DNA of 64,000 nucleotides. Source: Craspedostauros australis (Eukaryota > Bacillariophyta > Bacillariophyceae > Mastogloiales > Achnanthaceae). Location of the stretch: positions 496,001-560,000 of the forward strand of contig JAMXDE010000011.1 in NCBI GenBank assembly GCA_026770025.1. The letters run 5' to 3'. Below are positions 32,228 to 43,062 of this stretch, in pieces; positions within the stretch are counted from its first letter, which is position 1; each line of letters begins with the position of its first letter. The notes under the pieces were generated by a model that saw only the letters and a program-made list of their open reading frames with translations, searched no databases and was not told where the DNA came from. Both the position numbers and the translations under genes were made by a program.

Positions 32228-32852
32228 ATCGACACAAAGAAGAATACTCGTATGTGGAGCAACCAAGGAGAGAACTCCCGAATACTTTGCTTTAGAGATT
32301 TAGTAGAATCAACATGGTCATAGAATGTATTATAATAGTGTATTCTACTATTCTACTACGGATGGATGATTTATCCTGTCTATACTGGTTTGCAGGAGGG
32401 CTGTTTGCGATGAATACCTTGTGGAATGGCTCGTGCATCCGCGCGCTTGGGTGGCAACGAACGGAACAGGCAAGTGGATTCTGTGCGCGCAGAACTAACG
32501 AAGCTGAAAGATACCTTTGCTCAAGTCACCAACAGCATCGAAGATCCTGATGATGGTCTGTGGTGAGCTGGCCAGAACAGGAGGAACAAGGATGCCATTC
32601 GCAACAAGAAGATCATCTGTTCCGACGGAGCATTCCTACAAGACTTCCACATCCTCATACTCCACTCCACTGAAGACTCTCTGCGCCACTCTCTCATTTG
32701 ATCAATTGCGAGACTCTGTGGCTGCAGTTGGAAGCAAAGATACAAAGCGACGCAACGAAGCGAATCCAATCCAATTCAACTCCAATCCAACACAACACAA
32801 TCAGTGAACCGAAACGAGAGATCTCGCTCCGCAACCATACTCTTATCGTACC
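32228..32852. other. Spacer between adenylate kinase and DUF6787-like genes
   Basis: Both neighbours are on plus. The right end (32740-32810) has AATCCAATCC-type short repeats in A/C-rich sequence and is probably leader. No gene seen. Confidence 0.5.
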
Positions 32853-33745
32853 ATGGCTTGTTTGATGATGAGATCGGCCGTCTCCATGACAGCTCGAAGT
32901 GGAATGATGGCAGGCAGATCAACGATGACAGCCACAGCACCGTCTCATTCGCTGTCGGCATCGTGCTTGCGACCGCGCAGCTACACGCCGCGATGGCTCA
33001 CATCTGGCACACCAAAAAAGCCAGTCAAGAAGGCACCGGAGCAGACCGCATTCCAGAAGCAACTCAATACCTTTCTGGGCCCGAAGGTGATGCCACCGCG
33101 TTGGACCATGGCGTGGTACAGGGAAGTGACGTTGATCTGCACGGTGTTTGCCATCACAGGGACATCCACAATGGTGTTGGTGAGTTACTGACGACGCTGC
33201 GTGGTGGATCTGATGGTGCATCTTTGGACGATACTGTGTGCTACTCCACGAGTACGACTACTGTGCTGTGCCTGTCATCCAAGCACAATGACATCATGTG
33301 ATGGAACTCAACTCGAGTTGCAATGATGAAGCGAATCAAAAGAGCTGATGAAGCATCTCCATATCACGTGTGCTTCATCCGATCTGCGATCCAACGTACT
33401 GTACTGTGTTGTGCTCTCATCCGATTCATTCCAATTCAATCCAATTCAATTCAATTTTCATACGAATGGAACAAAATCGACGCAACTGCACAGGTCCGGC
33501 CAGCCGTATCCAAAGGCCTGGGACTGAAGGGTAGCTTCAAGGAAGGACCATGGTCCTTCCGGATCTGTTCGTTAGTGGTGATGACGCCCATCTATGCAAC
33601 GCTATTGGTGTGCGTCGGGACCGTGTTTGGCCGGCATCATTACTTCCGTCATTTCAGCGTCAAGATGTGGAGCCGATTCGGCATTCCGCCCGAGATGATC
33701 GATGCGTCGTACCATCAGACCAAGAAGACATTCCGAAAGTGGTAA
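32853..33745 (+). CDS. Small mitochondrial two-TM protein, DUF6787-like
   Basis: Two exons, 32853-33179 and 33494-33745, with a 314-nt intron; 192 codons. The N-terminus is Met/Ser/Arg-rich without acidic residues (MACLMMRSAVSMTARSGMM), a likely mitochondrial presequence. The conserved core reads PPRWTMAWYREVTLICTVFA, GTSTMVL spliced to VRPAVSKGLGL, then SFKEGPWSFRI, a second hydrophobic helix (SLVVMTPIYATLLVCVGTVF) and GRHHYF. A W-to-STM helix, an EGPWS turn and a second helix ending in GRH make up the small two-helix family that I recall as DUF6787. It has no known function. The splice restores this motif order, so the joined model is sound even though the family name is from memory. Inner-membrane location is inferred. 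Confidence 0.75.
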
Positions 33746-34432
33746 GTGATATGGTGCTTCCTCGCTGACAACATGCAAGTATTTTTGGAAGTTTCTCGAT
33801 TGTGGAAGGAGCTGTGTTGGGTTGGGTTGGGCTGGGCTCGTAAATATGACAACTTGGAATGAGCAATCGTGCTTCGATTCAGATGAACAGCTTTCCATGT
33901 GAACTTGGACGACAATCGGCATAGTAGTACCACTGCAAATGGCGCAGCATGTTCCGTCAGTCTCAAATGACACAATGTGCCGAGCAGAAGTCTTCTTTTG
34001 CGAGGAGCGAGGAGCGAACGATACAAGGACGGCGCCCACTTACCCGTCCATCCCTAACTATAATATGATGGCTCTGCCAGGTTACCAATGTACAACATAA
34101 TAGAGGCACTCGCATGTACTCGTACTCAATGTGCTGCTTTGTTGCCGATGTTGCGGAAGCGAGAGGGCGAAACGAATGCAATCCATCCACGCAATTTGCA
34201 GCGAGATGACGTCATGTGTACCTCGGCGAATCCAGAGAAGCGAAAGAGAAAGCTCCCAAACTCGTGCTAATCCTGACACAGCAACATCTCCGCCAACATG
34301 TTCATCACAATGATCACTCATTCATTCACTCGTTCACTCTGAATGTATCGACGCATTCACATTTCACAACCACACCATCTACGCCTGACGGCAATTGCAT
34401 CATTCACTCACACACATGGTAGACAAGCCCAC
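33746..34432. other. Spacer before the Nudix gene
   Basis: No supported coding sequence. The last 100 bp (34320-34430) are A/C-rich with CATTCACTC-type repeats and look like the leader of the Nudix gene. Confidence 0.5.
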
Positions 34433-35662
34433 ATGATGACCAAACTGCGATCGTTTCTGAGATCGTCCACCACCAGTGCGCTGACCCTCTCATCATTGTC
34501 GCTGTCAGTCGGCTTTACCAGCTCCTTCGTCACAAGCGCCATCACGCATCCGGCCCATCACCATTGCTCACATCACGCCTTCCAGCCGTCATCGATTGTG
34601 TCATCGACACCCGCAATCTTTCGTTTCGCGTCGTCCGAGAGCAACAACGGCAACGGCAACAGCAACAGCAAGATCAGCCTCAACATGGCGCAGGCCGAAT
34701 CGGCAACAGCCGATGCCAAGGTCCAAACAGCAACGTCGGATGAGATGGGTGCTGCATTGGACGAGAGCAATACCATATGGAACGATCTGCTGCCATACGA
34801 GAAAGGGTCACACAATTCAGCACGGATCGTTGTACCAGATCATCATCAGCAACAGCAGCAGCAGTGTGACCAACAGGAGGATCCAACAGACGGCGACACT
34901 GCATGCATTGACGCATTCGATAAGTCGCAGTTCCAACAACGCCTGGCGAACACCATCGCAGCAATGAAGGAGATTGGCAAATCCAGCCTTTGGGTCGAGA
35001 TCCCGATGACCCGCGCCAGCCTCATCGAGGACATGAACGCGCTGGGCTTCGAGTTCCACCACGCCCAAGGCAAGACGGCCAAGCTCAATCTCTGGCTCAA
35101 GGATGCCACCGAATCCAAGGTCCCCGAATACGCCACGCACCACGTGGGCGTCGGCGCCGTCGTCATCAACAGCCGCGACGAGATCCTGTGCGTGCGCGAG
35201 TTGCGTCGCAACTTCATGCCGTGGAAGATCCCCGGCGGTCTGGCCGATCTGGGCGAGCACATTGCGGAGGCGGCGCAGCGCGAAGTGCTCGAGGAGACCG
35301 GTATCGACGCAACCTTCCACAGCATCCTCAGCTTTCGGCACACGCATGGTCTGGGCAACGGTCGATCGGATCTGTATTTCGTGTGTCGTTTGGATCCCGT
35401 CGAGGTTGTGGATGAGGCGGGCGTTGCGATGATACCAGCTCCCGTGCCGCAGGAATGCGAGATCGAGTCGGCGGCGTGGATACCGATGCAGCAGTACAAG
35501 GACATGGTGCGGGGCAACGATGGTGGCAGCGGCCATCCGATGATGAGCCATGTCATGGATGTGCTGGAGACGGGCATGCAGATTCGGAAACGGACAGTTC
35601 ACAGCGTTGTACCGGGACGCAAGCCCAATCCAATGTACCATCCGTGCGTCACGGAGGAGTGA
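34433..35662 (+). CDS. Nudix hydrolase (NUDT6/plant-type) with N-terminal extension
   Basis: One exon, 409 codons from ATG 34433. The N-terminus has a hydrophobic, Ser/Thr-rich presequence (ALTLSSLSLSVGFTSSFV) consistent with organelle or secretory import, then a long low-complexity part with a poly-Gln run. A pre-Nudix domain follows (SLWVEIPMTRASLIEDMNAL, FEFHHAQGKTAKLNLWL), as in plant NUDT and animal NUDT6 proteins. The Nudix core begins HHVGVGAVVI; the Nudix box at about residues 267-290 reads GGLADLGEHIAEAAQREVLE then ETGI, matching GX5EX7REUXEEXGU in full, so it should bind magnesium and be active. The substrate is probably a nucleoside diphosphate derivative, not determinable here. 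It ends NPMYHPCVTEE. Confidence 0.92.
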   Translation: MMTKLRSFLRSSTTSALTLSSLSLSVGFTSSFVTSAITHPAHHHCSHHAFQPSSIVSSTPAIFRFASSESNNGNGNSNSKISLNMAQAESATADAKVQTATSDEMGAALDESNTIWNDLLPYEKGSHNSARIVVPDHHQQQQQQCDQQEDPTDGDTACIDAFDKSQFQQRLANTIAAMKEIGKSSLWVEIPMTRASLIEDMNALGFEFHHAQGKTAKLNLWLKDATESKVPEYATHHVGVGAVVINSRDEILCVRELRRNFMPWKIPGGLADLGEHIAEAAQREVLEETGIDATFHSILSFRHTHGLGNGRSDLYFVCRLDPVEVVDEAGVAMIPAPVPQECEIESAAWIPMQQYKDMVRGNDGGSGHPMMSHVMDVLETGMQIRKRTVHSVVPGRKPNPMYHPCVTEE

Positions 35663-36279
35663 GAGTGAGTTTCTTCTCTCTTGGCTTCGGTCGGGCTGCA
35701 ATGGCATACCTTGCGCGTTTGATGCTACTGGTGTTGGAGTGCCTGAGGATCCGGAACGCACCACGAGTATGCGCATGCAGTTGCCATGAGGTAGCATCCG
35801 TCTGTAAATACGAACATGCATCAAACGGAGATGTAGGTAGAGTCGTGTACTCTGGGCAGCTTGCCCCCAAGATAGCAAATGTAAATAGAAATGTTGCTTA
35901 CGTAGTTCACGTGCTGGTATGTCGGTCTTCAATCAAATACTACTCATGCTACTACCCATTCTCGCTGCTTCGAGATGCCAGCAACTCCGTGTAGATACGC
36001 GTCTACGAATACGTTTTAACTGTACGGCCACGGCAATCGCAACAGCCACAGAGAAATGTTTGTGTAAATCTACGACTCAGGTCCTTCTAAACTTATTTGA
36101 CGTTGTTGTTGAGACGCGAGCATCCCGCGACGTCAAAAGGGTCCATTCATTCCGTCATCGCAAAAGAGCAGGGAGGAAAAAGTGGTTGACACTCGAACGT
36201 CTTTGATGTCGTCCACCCCGCGACCTCCCTTCCCTTCTCTGTTGTGTGGCGAAGAAGCCGGTTTCAGCGCACCTGCTGT
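35663..36279. other. Convergent spacer, Nudix / UBL-eL41
   Basis: 3' flanks of two converging genes. Contains GAGTA/GTACTC-type words near 35848-35862. No ORF of note. Confidence 0.5.
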
Positions 36280-36567
36280 TTAGCGGGCACGCTGACGCAT
36301 CTTGCGGCGCTTTCTGCGAAGGCGGCGCATGCGCTTCTTCTTCCACTTCTTACGCATGCCGGCATCGACGGCAAGGCGCATCTCGAGGGCATCGTCCTCC
36401 TCGAGACCGTTACCCTCGAGCGTTCCTGCCTCGAGGGTCTTGGAGCCAACGACGAGGTTGAGCTGCTGGGCTGGGACGAACTCCTGGTTCTCGACCATGA
36501 GCTTGAGGCTCTCGACCGAGGCAGAAGGGTCCACTTCGTAGGCGACAGAGTTGACGAAGAGTTGCAT
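36280..36567 (-). CDS. Ubiquitin-like domain fused to ribosomal protein eL41
   Basis: One exon, 95 codons, ATG at 36567 in an A/C-rich leader (CAAGCAAAC-ATG). Residues 1-70 are a divergent ubiquitin-like fold: MQLFVNSVAYEVDPSASVES, LKLMVENQEFVPAQQLNLVV, GSKTLEAGTL and ALEMRLAVDAG. Residues 71-95 are a complete eL41, the 25-residue Arg/Lys-rich protein of the large ribosomal subunit: MRKKWKKKRMRR, LRRKRRKM, RQRAR. eL41 elsewhere is normally an independent 25-residue peptide. Ubiquitin or UBL fusions are known for eL40, eS31 and eS30, where the UBL is cut off after a terminal Gly-Gly. Here the junction is Asp-Ala-Gly before Met71, so processing is possible but not by the classical Gly-Gly site. 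The frame is also open upstream to 36726, but that part is Thr-rich leader. Coding of both parts was checked codon by codon. Confidence 0.9.
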   Translation of the reverse strand: MQLFVNSVAYEVDPSASVESLKLMVENQEFVPAQQLNLVVGSKTLEAGTLEGNGLEEDDALEMRLAVDAGMRKKWKKKRMRRLRRKRRKMRQRAR

Positions 36568-37522
36568 GTTTGCTTGTGTGTGTGGTTTGTATGGTAGAAC
36601 TTGGTTGATCAAATCTGTTGTTGTCGTTGTTGTCATCGCCGGGTGTTTGGAATTCGCGGGTGAGAAGAAAGACGGCAGAGCGGTGGGAGGCAAGATGGTG
36701 AGTTGGAGTGTCACGCGCACGCGCATCGTTGCACCGAGACAGCGCGATCATGCAACACAGATGATCGCAGATTTGGAGCCATCATTTCCGTTGCATTCCG
36801 CCGCAGCCGTTCATCCGATCCGAAGCACCATGGTCGCCACTCAACCGACCAACGCTGTTTCGCGACTTACCGACGGTATCGAGATCATACAGCAAATTCT
36901 GAGCACATCGTCTCCGTTTGTTGCGAAACACCCTCACCTCCTCCACCGCGCTGTGTTGCTCCAAGCAAACGCTCCTTCGTGTTAGTTCGTGGCCAAGCAC
37001 GGTTGGAGGACCACGCGAGTACGACTCGACGCAGAAACTCAACGAGTCTCTATGAAGTTGGTCTTCTTGATTGGTCGTGCAAGTGTTTCTGCGTTTCCGC
37101 TCTCGCGTAGAAGCCAGTACATGTTCTACTCACAGCGACACTGACGAAGAATGGGCAGTAAAGCGGGAACGGATGGTCCAATGAGTCAGTTGTATCGCAT
37201 GCAAGAGCTCCTTTCAGACCTCGCCATGAATCGACCCGTGTGACTACATCTGCCTCACCTTTCTTGTCCACCATTCGAGATTGCGGAAATTTGCGGAATG
37301 GTGAACTTGTGGCCCCTCTCTTGTTGCCGATTTCCGTCCTCGCCCACGTCGATACGGTCAGTGCCTGTGTGATCACAACACCCTCTTCGGTTTGCACCCA
37401 TCATCAATCGACGCTGCCTCTCTACGATTGAAAGCAGGATCGATCGATTGATCACCCACATCAAACCAAACGCAATTCAAGAAGCGCATCAGGAATCAGG
37501 GGCAAAAGGCAAAGAAGGCAAG
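36568..37522. other. Divergent promoter region, UBL-eL41 / SF3B1
   Basis: 955 bp between two divergent, presumably highly expressed genes. ORFs here (for example 36831-36985 on plus) have no recognisable family and overlap in opposite strands, so none is called. Confidence 0.5.
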
Positions 37523-40500
37523 ATGGCGAAGAAGAAGAGATCCAGATCAAAGTCGAAGTCAAAGTCAAAGTCGAAAAGCAGCAGTGAGGGCAAGGGACTC
37601 ACATTCGGCGCTTCGGGTGGAGATGACGACATCGATAAGAGCGACATAGTGACGTCCCTTCCCACCGATGAGGAGGAACGCAACATGGCATCGGACGACG
37701 TTCGTCGGAAGGAGGATCTGGAGAATCTGGATGAAGGTCGCGTAAGCAACCATCCCAGCACGCTGGCCGCATCCAAGGGCAAGGTACGGAACGGCAAACT
37801 ACAGATACTCTGTTCTGAAACACGCACCCTGTTTGGTTGTTTGTGTGTGCGTTGGTGTGCGTTGGTGTCTCTGATGTATTGGAATGCGCTCTCACTGCAA
37901 AGTACGGCATATCATCATGCTCCTGTATCTTCTTGGGATGTGTATGTCATTTCATGCCCCAACCACTCCCCTGCCCATGCGTTTATGCGTTTCAATGCAC
38001 GTCCATACATCTTCTCACCTTATCCCTTTATGCATTCACATACGTCCATTGTTCATCTTGAACCTCGCCAACATATATCTAACATCAATATCAACATTCA
38101 CATCAACATCAACATTCACATCAACACTACACACATAACTCAAAACGCAGAGGGTCGGAGAGGAGGATGACGGCGATGATGTCGATCCCTTCAAAGATGC
38201 CATGGGTGGAACCGGACTCGTCAATACGCGAATCAGCGACCGTGAGGGAAGCTACCAGAAGAGACGTCACAACCGCATGCTGCGCGAGGATGGCCTCTCC
38301 TTCAAGGAGACTATGGCTCAGGCCAACATGGAGAAGGAGAAGGAAGAGCTCATCCGCGAGTTGAACAAGGATGATGACGATATAGATGGTGGTGGGAACG
38401 ACAGCAAGCCCAGCAGCGGAAGCGATGTCAAGACGGAGGACAGCAGCAGTGCGCCGAAGAAAGCATCCAAGCCACGCAGAAAGCGCAGGTGGGATCAGGG
38501 TGGTTCATCCGCCAGCAGCGGTTTGCCTCAATCTGCGGCAGACGCGCCATCTGGCATAGTGACGGACACTGAAGCGGACGCCGCATCCATCATTTCCAAA
38601 ACGAAATCAAAGCGCGATGAGGATTCTGCAACGAGCAAGAAGAAGAGGAGGTGGGACGAAACACCCGCCGCATCTGTGACAGCAAAAGTATCGGAAACGA
38701 CAACAGCCTCAACCACCAGCAAGTGGGATGCCACACCAGCAGCGGGTAGCGCCACAACCCAAAAGCGAAATCGGTGGGAGGCATCGCCTCCCTCTGCTGG
38801 CACTGCTGCTGCTGCTGCTGCTGCTGGCGGTGCGCCGGTGACAGGCAACATGGCAAAGACGATGTCATTCGACAAGGAGATGGAATCGCGCAATCGTCCA
38901 TGGACAAAAGCAGCGCTCGAAGCGATTCTGCCATCCGACGGATACGCCATCCTGCACCCGCCACAGGGTTACGTCCCCCTGCGAACCCCAGGTCGCAAGC
39001 TCCTAGCAGCTCCAGATGCAGCGGAGGAGAGCCAGGATGGATTCCAGATGGAGATCCCGGTCGAACAGAGGCAGGACGCCAGCATTCAGGAAATCCGCGA
39101 GGCGTACGGAGTCCCGCTTGCGCCCACCGCGGCGGAGGGCAGCGAGGTAGGAGCCTTGCCGTACATCAAACCGGAGGATATGCAGTACTTTGGCCGTCTC
39201 ACGGAGAAGGTGGAGGACGGCAAGGCGAACAAGGATGAGATGAACGAACGTCGCATCATGGCCTTGCTCCTCAAGATCAAGAGCGGAACGCCACCACAAC
39301 GCAAAACCGCCATGCGTCAGATCACCGACCGTGCGCGGTCCTTCGGAGCGGGGCCGTTGTTCAACCAAATCCTGCCCTTGCTCATGAGCCCGACGCTCGA
39401 GGATCAGGAACGGCATCTCCTCGTGAAGGTCATTGATCGCGTCCTGTACAAGCTCGATGACCTGGTCCGTCCATTCGTCCATCGCATCCTCGCCGTCATC
39501 GAGCCATTGCTGATCGACGAAGACTACTACGCCCGCGTCGAGGGACGTGAGATCATCAGCAACCTCGCCAAGGCAGCTGGGCTGGCCACCATGATCGCCA
39601 CCATGCGCCCGGACATCGACTCGCCCGATGAGTACGTGCGCAACGTCACTTCGCGTGCCGTGGCGGTTGTAGCCAGCGCCTTGGGCGTCCCATCGCTGCT
39701 CCCATTCCTCAAGGCCGTCTGCCAATCCAGAAAGTCGTGGCAGGCCCGCCACACTGGAATCAAGGTCATCCAGCAGATTGCCCTGCTGATGGGCGTCGCC
39801 ATCCTACCGTACCTGCGTGAGCTCGTGGACATCGTTGCGCATGGCTTGACGGATGACATGCAGAAGGTCCGCATCATGACGGCCCTGACTTGCGCCGCGC
39901 TTGCCGAGGCCGCAAATCCGTATGGTATCGAAAGCTTCGACTCCGTCATCCGCCCACTGTGGAAGGGTGCGCTCGAGCAGCACGGCAAGGCCTTGGCCGC
40001 CTTCCTCAAGGCCATCGGATTCGTGATCCCATTGATGGAGGAGAGCTACGCCAGTCACTACACGCGTCTCGTCATGCCCATCCTAATCCGCGAATTCCAT
40101 TCCCCCGACGAAGAGATGAAGCGAATCGTCCTCAAGGTGATCCAGCAATGCGTGTCCACCGCAGGTGTGGAGCCGGATTACATCCGCAAGGACATCCTGC
40201 CAGAATTCTTCAAGAACTTCTGGATCCGTCGCATGGCGTTGGATAGGCGCAACTACAAGCAGGTCGTGGAGACCACCGAGGAGCTCGCGAACAAGGTCGG
40301 TTCCTCCGACATCGTCAGCCGCATCGTGGACGACCTCAAGGACGACTCCGAACCGTACAGGCGCATGGTGATGGAGACACTGCGCAAGGTCATGGACAAC
40401 CTCGGGGCCGCGGACATTGATGATCGGCTGGAGGAGCAGCTCATCGACGGCATCCTGTACGCATTCCAGGAGCAGGCCGTGGATGCGAGCGCCAGTGCCA

Positions 40501-41717
40501 GCGGCGGACTTGGACGTGAGAGCCAGGTGATGCTGGACGGGTTCGGAAGCGTCGTGGTGGCGCTCGGAGAACGCTGCAAGCCGTATCTGAAGCAGATTGT
40601 GGCAACCGTCAAGTGGCGTCTCAACAACAAGGCTGCCACTGTCCGAATGCAAGCGGCAGATCTGGTCGGCCGCATCGCTGTGGTCATGAAGGCGTGTGAC
40701 GAGGATCAGCTCATGGGGCATTTGGGTGTGGTGCTGTACGAGTACCTCGGAGAAGAGTATCCTGAAGTTCTGGGATCGATCCTGGGTGCTTTGCGCGCCA
40801 TCGTGAATGTCATCGGAATGACGAAGATGACGCCACCCATCCGTGATCTGTTGCCACGCCTCACTCCCATCCTGCGCAACAGGCACGAGAAGGTGCAGGA
40901 GAACTGCATTGACCTGGTCGGCCGTGTGGCTGACCGCGGAGCCGAATTCGTCTCCGCAAAGGAATGGATGCGCATCTGCTTCGAACTGCTGGAGATGCTC
41001 AAGGCTCACAAGAAAGCCATCCGACGCGCAGCCGTGAGCACGTTCGGTTTCATCGCCAAAGCCATCGGTCCACAGGATGTCCTGCACACCCTGCTCAACA
41101 ACCTCAAGGTGCAGGACCGTCAGATGAGAGTCTGCACGACGGTGGCCATCGCCATCGTGGCCGAGACTTGCGGTCCCTTCACCGTCCTCCCCGCCCTGAT
41201 GAACGAGTACCGAGTGCCAGAAATCAACATCCAGAACGGTGTGCTGAAGGCGATGAGCTTCATGTTCGAGTACATCGGCGACATGGGCAAGGACTACATC
41301 TTCGCCGTCACCCCGCTGCTGGAGGATGCCATCACGGACCGCGACCCTGTCCATCGACAGACAGGATGCGCCGCGGTGAAGCATCTGGCGTTGGGCGTCA
41401 CGGGCCTTGGCTGCGAGGAAGCTCTCATCCATTTGCTCAACCTCGTGTGGCCCAACATCTTCGAGGAAAGCCCGCACGTGCTGCAGGCCGTGTTCGATGC
41501 CATCCAGGGTCTCATGGTGGCCCTCGGTCCAAACGTCATCCTCCAATACGTCATGCAGGGTCTGTACCATCCAGCCAGGAAGGTCCGCGAGGTGTACTGG
41601 CGTGTGTACAACACCCTGTACATATACAAGGCTGATGCATTGGTCATGGGGTATCCGATGATTGAAGACGAGGAATCCAACACGTACGCACGAACAACCC
41701 TCGAATTGTTCATCTAA
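37523..41717 (+). CDS. SF3B1: Splicing factor 3B subunit 1 (SF3B1/SF3b155)
   Basis: Two exons, 37523-37783 and 38151-41717 (intron 367 nt), 1275 codons, close to the 1304 of human SF3B1. The N-terminus is Lys/Arg/Ser-rich. The spliced junction gives [21 protein letters not shown]. The disordered region carries Trp-containing U2AF-ligand-type motifs ([29 protein letters not shown]). Then comes the HEAT-repeat superhelix, from about residue 400 to the end, with blocks such as [60 protein letters not shown] and [22 protein letters not shown]3B1 is the scaffold of the U2 snRNP SF3b complex that clamps the branch-site helix. Strong codon bias leaves long open frames on the opposite strand; these are shadows. 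Confidence 0.96.
38085..38132 (+). repeat. AACATCAACATTCACATC short repeats in SF3B1 intron
   Basis: Imperfect repeats of AACATC/ATTCACATC lie just before the 3' splice site at 38150. They leave the acceptor with A/C-rich rather than T-rich upstream sequence. Confidence 0.8.
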
Positions 41718-41943
41718 GGCTACGAGCATGTACGGACGGACGGACACTAGTGCTGCTTTCTTTATCATTGACTACTCTGTGTTGGCAATATGACGAGGAT
41801 AATAGGAGTGCTTATCACACCATACCATAGATCCTCCTCCAGAGAGAGCATGAATGAGCGACATTTGCTTTGTGTTGCAGTGATTGTGTTGCGTTGCGCG
41901 ATCCGAGAGGAGATCGTCAACCTCTCGAACGCTGCCACGTCCT
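41718..41943. other. Convergent spacer of 226 bp, SF3B1 / Q-rich orphan
   Basis: Short 3'-3' gap between the SF3B1 stop and the stop of the minus-strand orphan. No feature beyond probable polyadenylation regions. Confidence 0.5.
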
Positions 41944-43062
41944 TCACGATATCTCAGAATGCGCACACAGATCATCGAAAAGAAGCGTCCACAGCTCCAT
42001 CAGAGTCTCCAAATGAGAGATCGTGCATTCATCATTTTGTGACAGCAACCTGGGATTGGTCGTTCTGCGTTCGAACATCACGCGGGACTTTCGGTCGCTG
42101 TACTTGGTCAATCCGTGAATTCGTTTCTGGACGATCCGCTGGAGTGTTTGGATGGAAGTCGATTTGCGTTTCAAGTTCAACCGCGTGACATCGGCTTTCT
42201 TGTGAAGCAAGTTGGCGATGAAACCGAACGATGCGGGCGAGATTTGGCGCAGAGCGCGGTTGCGAGGGCCCTGCATAGAAGACTGTTGCGTTGCGGCTCC
42301 GTCTGCACCTGCAGTTGAAGGCGCATTCATTGTCGGGATGCGATGAGCTGATCTATTGCTGGTGGTGCCAAACCACGATTCTGTACGGTGTGATGTGATA
42401 CCAGCAGCTTGCGGTTGCGTTGACAACGCCCGCATCATCCTCTTGGCCTCTGCGCTGGCTACGTTAGAGTATCGAGCATTGGTGATCCTCTCCTTGATGG
42501 GCTTCCGCTGGTCCATGTACTCATGAATGAGACTCCAGACATGTCGATCCACCCTGCCTTCATCAAGAGAGGCAAACGCTGATGGTTGTTCGTAGAGTGC
42601 CTTGAGCATGGCCAAGTGGAACGGGTGGAATGGTTGCAGCGCTTTCTGTTGTTCTTGTTCTTGTTGCATTGGCTGTTGTATTGGCTGCTGCTGCTGCGGC
42701 TCACCTTGTTGAGGTTGATGGTACGGGACCTTCGTACTTGCGTCATTTGCACCGTCATCATCACAACGCTTTCGTTTCATTGAGCCATTGTCAGTAGCTG
42801 CATCTGTGCTTGCTGCCTCTTGGCGCGAATTTGATACCGTGACCGTGGCTGCTCTCACAGTACTCGCAGCCGCTCCTGCGTTAGGAATGGCCAGGTCTCC
42901 AGGTCGTTCCTGGTTGCCTTGGTTGGCATCGCCATGGGGTTGTCGCACGGATACGAGCGTTACTTCTGCTGTGTCCGCATCAACTTCGATGGCTCCGCTT
43001 GTGTTCGCACCATCTCCGACAGGATTGCTCCCGTCTATCACTATTGCCACTCTTGCGCTCAT
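41944..43062 (-). CDS. Hypothetical nuclear-type protein, Gln-rich, no known domain
   Basis: One exon, 372 codons from the ATG at 43062. I do not recognise the family. The first 90 residues are Ala/Thr/Asp-rich and low in complexity. A basic motif KRKRC at about residue 95 resembles a nuclear localisation signal. A poly-Gln/Pro stretch follows (PQQGEPQQQQPIQQPMQQ). The best-structured part is residues 140-205 (FHLAMLKALYEQPSAFASLD, VDRHVWSLIHEYMDQRKPIK), predicted helical and conserved in appearance. A basic C-terminal region (LHKKADVTRLNLKRKSTSIQ, RIVQKRIHGL) ends in an acidic/hydrophobic helix (HLETLMELWTLLFDDL). Gln-rich and basic composition suggests a nuclear regulator, but that is a guess. 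The long uninterrupted frame, the clean stop and the convergent pairing with SF3B1 support a real gene. Confidence 0.6.
   Translation of the reverse strand: MSARVAIVIDGSNPVGDGANTSGAIEVDADTAEVTLVSVRQPHGDANQGNQERPGDLAIPNAGAAASTVRAATVTVSNSRQEAASTDAATDNGSMKRKRCDDDGANDASTKVPYHQPQQGEPQQQQPIQQPMQQEQEQQKALQPFHPFHLAMLKALYEQPSAFASLDEGRVDRHVWSLIHEYMDQRKPIKERITNARYSNVASAEAKRMMRALSTQPQAAGITSHRTESWFGTTSNRSAHRIPTMNAPSTAGADGAATQQSSMQGPRNRALRQISPASFGFIANLLHKKADVTRLNLKRKSTSIQTLQRIVQKRIHGLTKYSDRKSRVMFERRTTNPRLLSQNDECTISHLETLMELWTLLFDDLCAHSEIS

Noticed and set aside
34817..35932. 371-codon minus frame opposite the Nudix gene
   Set aside because: The Nudix box and pre-Nudix domain are on plus; the minus frame is their complement.
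40083..41768. 561-codon open frame on the strand opposite SF3B1
   Set aside because: It mirrors the conserved HEAT-repeat exon; strong codon bias removes stops on the opposite strand. No family resemblance.
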